Assembly: GCA_029212905.1 (NCBI GenBank)
Contig: JARGPB010000007.1
Span: 62,001 to 126,000 of the forward strand
DNA length: 64,000 nt
Source of the DNA: Thalassovita sp.
GTDB lineage: Bacteria > Pseudomonadota > Alphaproteobacteria > Rhodobacterales > Rhodobacteraceae
Direction of reading: 5' to 3'
The notes under the pieces are model-generated. The model was not told the origin of the DNA. It saw only the letters and a list, made by a program, of their open reading frames with translations, and did not search any database. Numbering within the stretch: position 1 is the first letter of the stretch; each line of letters begins with the position of its first letter. Made by a program: the position numbers and the translations under genes. Shown piece by piece: positions 27,853 through 36,266 of the stretch.

Positions 27853-28009
27853 CGCGGCTGCCGGACTGTTCAAATGTAATTTCCAGCACCCTAATCCGAG
27901 GGAACGCAATTGACCATAGCGGGCGGGCACGTCGTGAAGGTTCGCCGCGTCACATCCAGTTTCCGTATCGGTGGTTTTGACGTATGTTGAACCAAAGGCA
28001 GGGCATCAA

Positions 28010-28783
28010 ATGAAGATCATTTATTGCGCATATGGCGCGTCGAAATATGCGGGTCAGCTGGCGCAATCGGTGCGCTCTGTACTGGCGCATCACCCAGATG
28101 CCCTGATCGAGGTTCACACGACCCCGGATTTCGCCCCGTTGCTGGCGGCGCTGCCTGTTTCGGTCATCGTGGGGGATGATGTCGCGCGCGCAAGCGATTG
28201 GCATGATCCACTGATGAAACTACGCGCGATCTGTCGCGCGACCGAGGCGAACGAGCCGTTCGTTTATCTGGACAATGACACCTGTGTGGCTGGCTCTTTG
28301 GCCGGGGCGTGGAATTTGTTGGGACGGTTCGATTGCCTAGGGGTGCAGTCGCCGATTCATGACCAGCGGGGATTCTTGAACCTTCAAGAGGCACCAGGCC
28401 TGACCCGCCCTGCGCCTCAGGTCTTTCCGGAATGGAACGGAGGCGTGTTGTTCTTTGCGGGGACGGATGGGGCACGACGCGTTGCTCAGCACTGGTTGCA
28501 GATCCAAGAGCGCGGAATCTCCGGGGGCGGAGACCAGTGGCCCCTGGCCGAGGCGTTGTGGAGCAGTGGCGCGCGCCTGCATGCCTTGCCTGCGAACTAC
28601 AATTGCCGGCTGCCGGCCAGCCCGGTGGTATACGGCCCCCTGACGATTCTGCATGCGGACCACCCCGATCTGGCGCAGGTGGCACGTATCTTGAATGCGA
28701 ATCACGGGTTGCGGCAGGTGGTGCAAGAACGGGACCGCTATGCGATCCGGCTGGACCCTCAGAACGGGCAGCGATGCTTCTGA
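28010..28783 (+). CDS. Glycosyltransferase-like protein (nucleotide-sugar fold), function unknown
   Basis: I do not recognise the family with certainty. The 257-residue protein looks like a GT-A type transferase: it opens with MKIIYCAYGASKYAGQ, has an alternating strand-helix pattern, and carries an acidic YLDNDTC motif at about residues 86-92 that fits a metal-binding DxD. Later segments include FPEWNGGVLFFAG and GDQWPLAEALW, as found in GT8-like enzymes where substrate-binding residues follow the DxD. ATG 28010 is used rather than GTG 27971, which is less likely. It lies on the opposite strand between cobT and a small secreted protein and ends 4 bases before the latter's stop. Confidence 0.6.
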   Translation: MKIIYCAYGASKYAGQLAQSVRSVLAHHPDALIEVHTTPDFAPLLAALPVSVIVGDDVARASDWHDPLMKLRAICRATEANEPFVYLDNDTCVAGSLAGAWNLLGRFDCLGVQSPIHDQRGFLNLQEAPGLTRPAPQVFPEWNGGVLFFAGTDGARRVAQHWLQIQERGISGGGDQWPLAEALWSSGARLHALPANYNCRLPASPVVYGPLTILHADHPDLAQVARILNANHGLRQVVQERDRYAIRLDPQNGQRCF

Positions 28784-28787
28784 TCTG

Positions 28788-29180
28788 TCAGCTCAGCAAG
28801 AGCGAGCGGCACTCGTCAATTCGACGCAGCGCCAGGATATTGGCAATCCGCGCCCCGCGCGGGTCCTGATCAAAGGTGCCGCGGCTCAGCAGTACGGCCT
28901 GCGCCTGTTTTGCCTCGATCCGCCAGGACAGAATTTCGCGACCGCGGGCGTCGGGTGTCATGGCCTCCAGGATGTCGACGACACTGGCGCGTTGACGTTT
29001 GGTCTGCTCCGAGGCGTCGCCGTCAAATAGCCACTGGAACTCCATCTGTGCGGACAATCGCCCAGCACAGGTTGCAAAAAACCGAAGCTGATCATCACCA
29101 GAAGACCGCGCAAGGGCGACCGTGGCCGAAAAAAAGCCACCCATTAAAATTGCCCCAACAAGAGTTTTTAAGATGCGCAT
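28788..29180 (-). CDS. Small exported protein of unknown function
   Basis: The 130-residue product starts with a clear Sec signal peptide (basic MRILK, hydrophobic core to about residue 22, probable cleavage after VALA at 24). The mature part is helical and has two cysteines (residues 38 and 124) that could form a disulfide in the periplasm. It matches no family I know. It is downstream of cobS on the same strand, but a terminator at 29273-29298 separates them, so it probably has its own promoter in the short gap 29181-29272. Confidence 0.6.
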   Translation of the reverse strand: MRILKTLVGAILMGGFFSATVALARSSGDDQLRFFATCAGRLSAQMEFQWLFDGDASEQTKRQRASVVDILEAMTPDARGREILSWRIEAKQAQAVLLSRGTFDQDPRGARIANILALRRIDECRSLLLS

Positions 29181-29272
29181 AAATTAGACTTTAAGGTCAA
29201 AAATAAGCCTATCAACCGTGCAAAATGAAAACTTTTTGGGCTGAGGGCGCAAAGCCACAGTCGTGCAACACG

Positions 29273-29298
29273 AAAAACGGCGCCCCGAGGGGCGCCGT
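29273..29298 (-). terminator. Rho-independent terminator after cobS
   Basis: Read on the minus strand, a 9-bp stem (ACGGCGCCC / GGGCGCCGT) with a four-base loop is followed by TTTTT. It lies 26 bases past the cobS stop and should end the cobS transcript. Confidence 0.88.
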
Positions 29299-29323
29299 GT
29301 ATCTCATTAGATAGATGGTAGAC

Positions 29324-30313
29324 TTATTTCATCGCCATCGAAGCAGCGCTTTCCGGCAGTTCTTCGTCGAAACAGCGCTGATAGAATTCGGCGACGGTCT
29401 GGCGCTCCAGCTCGTCGCATTTGTTCAGGAACGACAGGCGGAAGGCATAGCCAACATTGCGGAAAATCTCGGCGTTCTGCGCCCAGTTGATCACGGTCCG
29501 AGGCGACATCACAGTGGACAGATCCCCGTTCATGAACGCGGTCCGTGTCAGATCGGCCAGCGTCACCATCTGAGCAATCTGCTTGCGCCCGCTTTCGGTG
29601 TTGTAATGCGGGTTCTTTGATAGAACGATCTGTGTTTCGGCGTCATGCGACAGATAGTTCAGCGTGGCGACCAGAGACCAACGGTCCATCTGCGCCTGGT
29701 TGATCTGTTGCGTGCCATGATACAGGCCCGTGGTGTCGCCCAGACCGACTGTGTTCGCTGTGGCGAACAGGCGGAAATAGGGGTTCGGCGTGATGACTTC
29801 GTTCTGGTCCAGAAGGGTCAGTTTGCCGTCGGCTTCCAGCACGCGCTGGATCACAAACATCACGTCTGCGCGGCCGGCATCATATTCGTCGAACACAATC
29901 GCGGTCGGGTTCCGCAGGGCCCAGGGCAGGATGCCTTCGTGGAATTCGGTGACTTGTTTGCCGTCTTTCAGCTTGATCGCGTCTTTACCGATCAGGTCAA
30001 TCCGGCTGATGTGGCTATCCAGGTTCACACGCACACAGGGCCAGTTCAGGCGCGCGGCAACCTGTTCGATATGTGTGGATTTACCCGTGCCGTGGTAGCC
30101 TTGGATCATCACGCGGCGATTGCGCGAGAACCCGGCCAGAATTGCCAAGGTCGTGTCGGGGTCGAACTTGTAGGTCGGGTCGATCTCGGGGACCCGGTCG
30201 GCACGTTCGGCAAAGCCCTTTACGGTCATATCCGTGTCGATGCCAAATACATCGCGAACGGAAATATCTTCGGTGGGTTTTGCGTTAATATCCATTGTGC
30301 CGTCCGCCATCAT
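29324..30313 (-). CDS. cobS: Cobaltochelatase subunit CobS
   Basis: CobS is the AAA+ ATPase subunit of the aerobic cobaltochelatase and forms a ring complex with CobT. The 329-residue protein has the family N-terminus (ISVRDVFGIDTDM), Walker A GYHGTGKST (72-80), Walker B TAIVFDEYD (137-145), sensor 1 region FRLFATANTVG and an arginine-containing C-terminal lid. Start 30313 (ATG ATG) was taken; the Met at residue 7 is an alternative, and no strong ribosome binding site decides between them. It is followed by a terminator and lies near a J-domain gene that is often linked to it in this lineage. Confidence 0.96.
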   Translation of the reverse strand: MMADGTMDINAKPTEDISVRDVFGIDTDMTVKGFAERADRVPEIDPTYKFDPDTTLAILAGFSRNRRVMIQGYHGTGKSTHIEQVAARLNWPCVRVNLDSHISRIDLIGKDAIKLKDGKQVTEFHEGILPWALRNPTAIVFDEYDAGRADVMFVIQRVLEADGKLTLLDQNEVITPNPYFRLFATANTVGLGDTTGLYHGTQQINQAQMDRWSLVATLNYLSHDAETQIVLSKNPHYNTESGRKQIAQMVTLADLTRTAFMNGDLSTVMSPRTVINWAQNAEIFRNVGYAFRLSFLNKCDELERQTVAEFYQRCFDEELPESAASMAMK

Positions 30314-30522
30314 TTTGTCTGTAATTCGGGGCCGGAAATCCCGGCATCCGAGTGGTGCAACATAAACGAGCGAAGGGCAAGAGGGGCCGCGTGATTCCGC
30401 CGCGTCTGATTGCCCTATGACGTCACCCCATCGTGACCAGATGTGTGCGCTGCTGACCTGTCCTTTGGTCGCGCGTTGCAGGGAAATAAGCTATCATTCG
30501 GAAATCCACACAGGAGAGTGCG

Positions 30523-30981
30523 ATGAACAGACGAATGATTTTGCTGGGCGGATTGGGTGTGTTGGTCGCAGGGCCGGGTGCTGCTGCGAGCCAGTTCGAG
30601 GTGACCCGTACCAAGGCCGAATGGCGGGCCATGTTGACGCCGCTGCAGTACAAGGTCATGCGCGAAGAGGGAACTGAGCGGGCAGGCAGCTCTCCTTTGG
30701 ACAAACTCTATGACGCGGGGACATACCATTGCCGTGGCTGCGATCTGCCGCTCTATTCGTCCAAGCACAAATTCGACAGCGGGACGGGCTGGCCCAGCTT
30801 TTGGCAGGCCTTGTCAGGTGGGATCGAAACCAAACAGGACCGCAAACTGTTTTCGGTACGGACAGAATGCCATTGCCGCCGATGCGGCAGCCATTTGGGG
30901 CATATCTTCAACGATGGTCCCCGGCCGACGGGAAAGCGGCACTGCATCAACGGTGTGTCGCTGAAATTCAGCGCGGCTTGA
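30523..30981 (+). CDS. msrB: Peptide-methionine (R)-S-oxide reductase, exported form
   Basis: MsrB reduces methionine-R-sulfoxide in proteins. The 152-residue protein has a signal peptide (MNRRMILLGGLGVLVAG, likely cleaved near residue 22), so it should act in the periplasm. The structural zinc site is formed by CRGC (70, 73) and CRRC (118, 121); the motif FDSGTGWPSFW is typical. The catalytic nucleophile is Cys141 in RHCINGVSLKF. The recycling cysteine found near residue 60 of many MsrBs is not seen; Cys116 is an extra cysteine. It has its own divergent promoter region relative to cobS (30314-30522). Confidence 0.95.
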   Translation: MNRRMILLGGLGVLVAGPGAAASQFEVTRTKAEWRAMLTPLQYKVMREEGTERAGSSPLDKLYDAGTYHCRGCDLPLYSSKHKFDSGTGWPSFWQALSGGIETKQDRKLFSVRTECHCRRCGSHLGHIFNDGPRPTGKRHCINGVSLKFSAA

Positions 30982-30990
30982 AATGAAAAC

Positions 30991-31010
30991 GGGCGGGGAA
31001 TTCCCCGCCC
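30991..31010. terminator. Bidirectional hairpin between msrB and J-domain gene
   Basis: A perfect GC-rich inverted repeat (GGGCGGGG / CCCCGCCC, AATT loop) is flanked by AAAAC on one side and TGTTT on the other. It lies between two convergent stops (30981 and 31029) and probably terminates both transcripts. Confidence 0.75.
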
Positions 31011-31028
31011 TGTTTCGGTGTGCCGAGG

Positions 31029-31652
31029 TTACTTGAAGTTCCGGCTTTCCTTGATCTGATCCCAGGCCCAGACGACCTCTTGCAGCTGTTCTTCTTGGCT
31101 GCGATCACCGCCGTTCATGTCGGGGTGCAGAACCTTGATCAGTTTCTTATAAGCCTTGCGCACCTCGGCTTTGCTCCAGAAATCCTTGGCTTCAAGGATG
31201 TCGATGGCGCGGCGTTCGGTCGGCGGCAGACGGCGACCGCCTGTATTGGCTTTGCCGGGGTTCTGGGTTGCGTTGCCGCCCAGCACTTGATGTGGATCTT
31301 CGATGCCCAGACGAGCCCAGGCCGCCTGTTCAGGATCGCCCAAGGGACGCGTCTGGCGTTCCCAGACTTTGTCCTTGGACATCTGAGCATTCAGTTCGGC
31401 CTCGGTCGTGCCGTCAAAGAAGCTCCATTTCTGGTTATATTCGCGCACGTGGTCTTTGCAGAACCAAAAGAATTCATCCAGAACGTCCGGCGCCTTGGGC
31501 GCACGGTACTTGCCGGGTTCCTGGCATCCTTCGTGTTCGCAAACGCGTTGCGAGGTCTCAAAGGCGCCAGACATGCTGCGACGTCCACGCGGATTTTTCT
31601 TTTTGGCCGACGAGACAGACATGTCGAAACCGAAGGGGTCAGATTTTGCCAT
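31029..31652 (-). CDS. J-domain protein with N-terminal Cys/His zinc-like motif
   Basis: The 207-residue protein has its DnaJ domain at the C-terminus (about 145-205), with the essential HPD at residues 176-178 in KVLHPDMNGGD. This should stimulate an Hsp70 partner. The N-terminal half holds a Cys-x4-Cys and a Cys-x2-His pair (C38, C43, C65, H68), a spacing that suggests a small metal site; this is inference. The J domain at the C-terminal end rather than the N-terminal end marks a specialised co-chaperone, not DnaJ itself. It lies upstream of cobS with msrB in between on the other strand. Confidence 0.87.
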   Translation of the reverse strand: MAKSDPFGFDMSVSSAKKKNPRGRRSMSGAFETSQRVCEHEGCQEPGKYRAPKAPDVLDEFFWFCKDHVREYNQKWSFFDGTTEAELNAQMSKDKVWERQTRPLGDPEQAAWARLGIEDPHQVLGGNATQNPGKANTGGRRLPPTERRAIDILEAKDFWSKAEVRKAYKKLIKVLHPDMNGGDRSQEEQLQEVVWAWDQIKESRNFK

Positions 31653-31795
31653 GGGATCACCTATTCGACTCGGACGGTGGAGTTTAGACTTTTTGACGCC
31701 AAGTTGAAGGGGCGTCCGTGATAAAATGGGAGGAAAAGCGCCGAAAATCCGTGTTCTGCTGCTCTTTTTCGTGTCTAATCGGTTGTTTTCGAATA

Positions 31796-32278
31796 TTAAT
31801 TTGTTTTTTCTGCGTCTGCATTATCTGTCGTGTTTGCGGTGGTTTCCGCAGATTTCAGCCGCTCGGCACGGGCAATCAATACCGAGGTCGCGGGGCTGTT
31901 CAGATCATCGGCATCCTCGACGCCATTATCGCCCGAAACGGGGAAGAAACTGTCGGGGGTTTCCTCGTGATCTTTGGTGTCTGGCGGGCCACCGACCGGC
32001 GTTGGGGCGGCCAGAAGGCGAGGTTGAAAATCCTCGACGTTTCCTTGCAACGGGCGGCGGAACACCAGCACATTTCGGTAGTTTGTCGTGACGTTTGTCA
32101 GCCCATGGCGTTCCTCACTCGGGAGGGTCTCAGCGCGCTGATACTCCCAGCCTTCGGCGCCCATGCGGTTCATCACATCCTGCAAGGCATTGGCAAACCG
32201 TGCCTCGTGACCGCGTACGCCTTTTGCTTTCAGCCCCTTCACCGGGGCGGGAATGACCTTGTACTCATACTGTGACAT
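31796..32278 (-). CDS. DUF4177 domain protein
   Basis: The 160-residue protein starts with a DUF4177-like domain of about 75 residues: SQYEYKVIPAPVKGLKAKG, then GAEGWEYQRAETLPSEER and a closing strand NVLVFRRPL. The remaining 80 residues are Pro/Asp/Thr-rich and probably disordered. DUF4177 proteins are small and of unknown role. The start at 32278 is chosen because it begins the domain directly; the open frame extends to 32374. It is a single-gene unit between the J-domain gene and a small + strand gene. Confidence 0.8.
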   Translation of the reverse strand: MSQYEYKVIPAPVKGLKAKGVRGHEARFANALQDVMNRMGAEGWEYQRAETLPSEERHGLTNVTTNYRNVLVFRRPLQGNVEDFQPRLLAAPTPVGGPPDTKDHEETPDSFFPVSGDNGVEDADDLNSPATSVLIARAERLKSAETTANTTDNADAEKTN

Positions 32279-32416
32279 ATATTTTGTCCGTGCTCGAAAT
32301 CCCCGCAACAATATCAGCAGTTTGACAAAAGGCAAAAGCCATCCGCACCGTTCGCTGCACTTAAGAAACGTCAATGCCCCGAGATTAGCGTTCTGCGCCT
32401 CAATCAGGGGGATTTC

Positions 32417-32668
32417 ATGGCTGGAAATGAAAACTGGATTTTCACTGAAAAGGCACGCGATTGCGGGTCATCGCGCGGCTGCTGTGGGGTGTGTGGGCGG
32501 CGGAACCTGCGGTTTCAGTTTCAGGTGAGGAACATGAAAACCCACCAAAGCATGTGGGTGGGGTCCAGCTGTATCCTGAAATTCGGGTTGTCCGTGATGT
32601 CCGGCGGCACACGTCTGCCCACGCCCGAGGCCAAGGCAAAGCTGGCCCGGATCATGCGGGGCTTGTGA
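32417..32668 (+). CDS. Small cysteine-containing protein, possible metal site
   Basis: The 83-residue product opens with MAGNENWIFTEKARDCG and has CCGVCGRRNLRFQFQV (CxxC at residues 23-26), then WVGSSCILKFG with Cys52, giving a C-x2-C-x25-C arrangement. Similar small proteins with a CxxC, an aromatic strand and a later VGSxCI motif are, to my recollection, found in other bacteria, which makes a real gene likely; the function is unknown. A purine-rich GGGGGA lies 4-9 bases ahead of the ATG. Its stop is only 6 bases from the stop of the convergent thioesterase gene. Confidence 0.55.
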   Translation: MAGNENWIFTEKARDCGSSRGCCGVCGRRNLRFQFQVRNMKTHQSMWVGSSCILKFGLSVMSGGTRLPTPEAKAKLARIMRGL

Positions 32669-32674
32669 TCCTGG

Positions 32675-33151
32675 TTATTTACGGATGCTCATGGGTTTGC
32701 CAACGAAATCAGGGACTGGCAAATCCTGATGCGCCCCCAGCATCCTTTGTACCTTTTCGGCCACGTCGGATGGGTAGGGCGCAACGCGTGGGCCGCTCAT
32801 GTCGATATGCAGCGTAATGCCCTCGCCGGTGGCCGCGACCCAGCCGTCCGAGTGGTACAGCCATTGGGCATAGTGGAATTTCTTGCTGTCGCTATCCAGC
32901 AGTTGAAATCCGACGCGAACCTTGTGGCCGACATGCAGTTCGCGCAGGTACCGGACCCGGAAATCCGCAGTATAGGTGGTGTGCTTGCGGGTTGCCGCAT
33001 AGTCGGGACCAAATCCCATCAGGACAAACGCCTGGTCCACGCCTTGATCGAACAGGACGTTGTAATAGGCCATATTCAGGTGGCCATTATAGTCGATCCA
33101 TTCTGGCAGAACTTCCATTTCCGACGAAATGAACGGCGCTTTTTCCTGCAT
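32675..33151 (-). CDS. Acyl-CoA thioesterase, hotdog fold (4HBT)
   Basis: The 158-residue protein is a hotdog-fold thioesterase of the 4-hydroxybenzoyl-CoA thioesterase type, expected to hydrolyse an acyl-CoA in the cytoplasm. The active-site segment WIDYNGHLNMAYYNVLFDQG (residues 18-37) contains the conserved Asp and the helix start of the family. The second half (DFRVRYLRELHVGHKVRVGF) is the expected strand pattern. The acyl substrate cannot be inferred. The gene stands alone between a small + strand gene and gatB. Confidence 0.85.
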   Translation of the reverse strand: MQEKAPFISSEMEVLPEWIDYNGHLNMAYYNVLFDQGVDQAFVLMGFGPDYAATRKHTTYTADFRVRYLRELHVGHKVRVGFQLLDSDSKKFHYAQWLYHSDGWVAATGEGITLHIDMSGPRVAPYPSDVAEKVQRMLGAHQDLPVPDFVGKPMSIRK

Positions 33152-33222
33152 GGTTTTCCCTTTCTGGCATGCGATGCTGCGCCCAGCCTAGTGAAGCCGG
33201 GCGGGCATGACCAGAGCTTGGG

Positions 33223-34737
33223 TTACAGGCCCAGTTTCTTCGAGATCAGCTGATTGACGGCGGCCGGGTTGGCCTTGCCGCCGGTGGCTTTCATCACCTG
33301 CCCCACGAACCAGCCCGCAAGTTTGGGGTTGGCCTTGGCCTTCTCGACCTGAGCAGGGTTGGCGGCGATGATCTCGTCTACGGCGGTTTCAATCGCGCCC
33401 ATGTCGGTGACCTGTTTCATACCGCGCTTTTCAACGATATCGGCTGGGTCGCCGCCTTCGGTATAGACGATTTCGAACACGTCCTTGGCGATCTTGCCGC
33501 TGATGTCGCCGGCTTTGATCAGCTTGATAATTCCTGCCAGTTGAGCGGGGCTGACGGGGCTTTCGGTGATGTCATGGTCTTCTTTTTTCAGACGACCGAA
33601 CAGTTCGTTGATGACCCAGTTGGCGGCCAGTTTGCCGTCGCCAGCGTCTGCGACTACGGCGTCGAAATAAGCGGCATTCGCCACCTCGGCGGTCAGCACA
33701 GAAGCGTCATATTCGGACAGACCGAAGTTTTTGACAAAGCGGGCTTTTTTCTCGTCCGGCAGTTCGGGCAGACCGGCCTTGATGTCATCCACCCAGGCTT
33801 GTTCAATTTCCAGCGGCAGCAGGTCAGGATCGGGGAAGTAGCGGTAGTCATGCGCCTCTTCCTTGGACCGCATGGACCGGGTTTCGTTTTTGTCGGGGTC
33901 ATACAGACGGGTTTCCTGAACGACCTCGCCACCGGCTTCGACGATGGCTATCTGGCGGCGGGCCTCGACTTCGATCGCGGCCTGGATGAATCGCATCGAG
34001 TTCATGTTCTTGATTTCGCAGCGCGTGCCCAAGTGGCCGAAATCCTGCGTTTCCATGTATTTTTCAAACTGTCCGGGGCGACAAATCGATACGTTCACGT
34101 CAGCCCGCAGGTTACCGTTTTGCATATTGCCATCACACGTGCCCAGATAGCGCAGGATCTGGCGCATTTTGGTGACATATGCGGCGGCCTCTTCGGGGCC
34201 ACGGATGTCGGGACGGCTGACGATCTCCATCAGGGCGACGCCCGTCCGGTTCAGGTCCACAAAGGACATGTTGGGATCCATGTCATGCACGGATTTGCCC
34301 GCGTCCTGTTCCAGGTGGATGCGCTCGATACGAACCAGACGTGCGACGCCGGGGCCCATATCGACCAGGATTTCGCCTTCGCCCACGATGGGGTGATAGA
34401 GCTGCGAAATCTGATAGCCCTGAGGCAGGTCAGGGTAGAAATAGTTCTTGCGATCAAAGGCGGACCACAGGTTGATCTCGGCCTTCAGGCCCAGCCCGGT
34501 GCGCACGGCCTGTTCCACACAGTAGTCGTTGATGACGGGCAACATGCCGGGCATCGCCGCGTCCACAAAGGCAACGTTGCTGTTCGGCTCTGCTCCGAAT
34601 TGGGTGGACGCACCGGAAAACAGTTTCGCATTCGAGCTGACCTGCGCATGGACCTCCATACCGATCACGAGTTCCCAGTCATGCTTTGCGCCAGCAATCA
34701 CCTTGGGTTTCGGGGTCTCATAGGTCAGGTCCAGCAT
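33223..34737 (-). CDS. gatB: Asp-tRNA(Asn)/Glu-tRNA(Gln) amidotransferase subunit B
   Basis: GatB activates the mischarged Glu-tRNA(Gln) or Asp-tRNA(Asn) with ATP for transamidation inside the GatCAB complex. The 504-residue protein carries the family start WELVIGMEVHAQ, SNAKLFSGAS, the FDRKNYFYPDLPQGYQISQ signature (about 115-133), the metal/ATP region DMDPNMSFVDLNRTG and the C-terminal YqeY-like tail ending ANPAAVNQLISKKLGL. gatA and gatC are not in the window, which is usual in this group. It has a GGGCGGA box before the start. Confidence 0.97.
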   Translation of the reverse strand: MLDLTYETPKPKVIAGAKHDWELVIGMEVHAQVSSNAKLFSGASTQFGAEPNSNVAFVDAAMPGMLPVINDYCVEQAVRTGLGLKAEINLWSAFDRKNYFYPDLPQGYQISQLYHPIVGEGEILVDMGPGVARLVRIERIHLEQDAGKSVHDMDPNMSFVDLNRTGVALMEIVSRPDIRGPEEAAAYVTKMRQILRYLGTCDGNMQNGNLRADVNVSICRPGQFEKYMETQDFGHLGTRCEIKNMNSMRFIQAAIEVEARRQIAIVEAGGEVVQETRLYDPDKNETRSMRSKEEAHDYRYFPDPDLLPLEIEQAWVDDIKAGLPELPDEKKARFVKNFGLSEYDASVLTAEVANAAYFDAVVADAGDGKLAANWVINELFGRLKKEDHDITESPVSPAQLAGIIKLIKAGDISGKIAKDVFEIVYTEGGDPADIVEKRGMKQVTDMGAIETAVDEIIAANPAQVEKAKANPKLAGWFVGQVMKATGGKANPAAVNQLISKKLGL

Positions 34738-34828
34738 CGTATCCGCCCTTTGTCACAGGATTTGACCCGCGTTCTAGGACAGGGGTGCAAAAGGGGCAAG
34801 AGGGTCCAGCGTGGAATGGCCCAGCCGG

Positions 34829-36127
34829 TTAGGCCCTAGGCAGGATTTGCGGGCCTTTTTCGCCAAATACGACGCGGGCGCCGTTGCGAATATCGGATTC
34901 GAAATGCCGGGCGATGCGACGAAAGGCACTGCCGCGGCCCTTTTCAACCAGCTTTTCGTTGAACACCAGGTCGTCTTCGGACATCGAATCTTTCTCGGCC
35001 AGGGCCCAGACCAGCGGGTGAATCTCGCGCAGATGCTCGTTCAGGACCCAGTCAAAGGCTGCGCGCAGGGCGCTGACTTGCTCTTGGTGCTGAGACCCTT
35101 TCAGGCGCATCGCGTGCATCGTCACCGCGCAGAAGGCGGCAAACAGATTGGCGGTGTGCTGGTCGGGGCGGCGGTGCAGGATGTCGTGCATGCCTTCGAC
35201 GAAAAGACCCGGTTCCAGCAGGTTCAGAACTTCGCTGTCCAGCCGCAAGGCGTCCAGACAGGTCCATGTATACCCGCCCGCGCCCCAGACGTCCGCGGTC
35301 AGGGCGGCCATGCGGCGGGCCTGGACCTCTAGCTGTTGATACGACCCAAACCAGCGCGGAAGCATAAATCGCCCAAAGGCACGCATGTGGCTGGGATTCG
35401 AAGGGTCCAGGTCAATCAGATCCTCAAAGTCGTCAACGACACGGGACTGCGGGTTGGATTGGGCCGGCAAAAGCGCGCAGCGCGCCGAGGCCAGAGCAGG
35501 GCTGTTTTGTTCGAATGCATCAAAACGGTCCAGAATGTCTGCTGCACTTCCCATCAACGCATGAAAGGCTTTGGCGCGGGGTTTGGTTGGCTCTGCGGTG
35601 GGCTCGGACCCGTGAAAGGCCCAGGCGACGTCCTGAAGGGCTTGCAACACGACCAGCGCCACGCCGTAATCCTTGGGGCAGTCTTCGAGCGCGTATTCCA
35701 AATGCGCGAGCGCGGGCAGGTCTTCGATATCGGCCGGGTCAATGCGGCCTGCTCGGATCTGCTTAACCAAGGGGTCCACGACATCGGCCCGCGCCCCATA
35801 GGAGAGCAGGTCCGCAAGGGGCATATCCGCCTCGGTCCGGGCGCGTTTGCGATCATGGTGGCGCAATTCTGTGCCCAGCTCGTCCCACATGTCCTGACGG
35901 GCCAGGAATTGCCCGCGCGAGATGACATATTCGCGCCGGGATTGTTCTGCGCTGGTTTCGGTGACGGGGATGTCCAAGGCACGCTGCAACCTGATCGGCA
36001 TCGGCCCCGGAGGTGGGACCGCCACCTCCGCTGCGCCAACACCCTCAGAGGTGGGACGCTGCGCCCGGCGCAAGAACCGGGCAGAGCCCAGCTTTAACCG
36101 GGCGTTTTTGGACAAGAATTGTTTCAT
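34829..36127 (-). CDS. Uncharacterised 432-residue protein
   Basis: I do not recognise this family. The protein is cytoplasmic by appearance (no signal peptide or membrane segment), mostly alpha-helical, with a basic N-terminus (KQFLSKNARLKLG) and a proline-rich stretch (VAVPPPGPMP) near residue 45. Recognisable but unassigned blocks are DLDPSNPSHMRAFGRFMLPRW, WTCLDALRLDSEVLNLLEP and TANLFAAFCAVTMHAMRL. The helical repeats resemble TPR-like solenoids, a weak impression only. ATG 36127 is preferred over TTG 36139. Upstream lies the SDR pseudogene on the same strand. Confidence 0.7.
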   Translation of the reverse strand: MKQFLSKNARLKLGSARFLRRAQRPTSEGVGAAEVAVPPPGPMPIRLQRALDIPVTETSAEQSRREYVISRGQFLARQDMWDELGTELRHHDRKRARTEADMPLADLLSYGARADVVDPLVKQIRAGRIDPADIEDLPALAHLEYALEDCPKDYGVALVVLQALQDVAWAFHGSEPTAEPTKPRAKAFHALMGSAADILDRFDAFEQNSPALASARCALLPAQSNPQSRVVDDFEDLIDLDPSNPSHMRAFGRFMLPRWFGSYQQLEVQARRMAALTADVWGAGGYTWTCLDALRLDSEVLNLLEPGLFVEGMHDILHRRPDQHTANLFAAFCAVTMHAMRLKGSQHQEQVSALRAAFDWVLNEHLREIHPLVWALAEKDSMSEDDLVFNEKLVEKGRGSAFRRIARHFESDIRNGARVVFGEKGPQILPRA

Positions 36128-36266
36128 ACCATAACGCAATCAGTTTTGTGTTTCAGTCATTCAACTCAAAGTTTCTGTCCGAAACATGGCCAAGTCTGGC
36201 TTCTTTTCAGGTTTTTGCGTGTGTGAGTCGGGCGTTGATCGCGCTATGGTAGATATTCAGGGGCGC

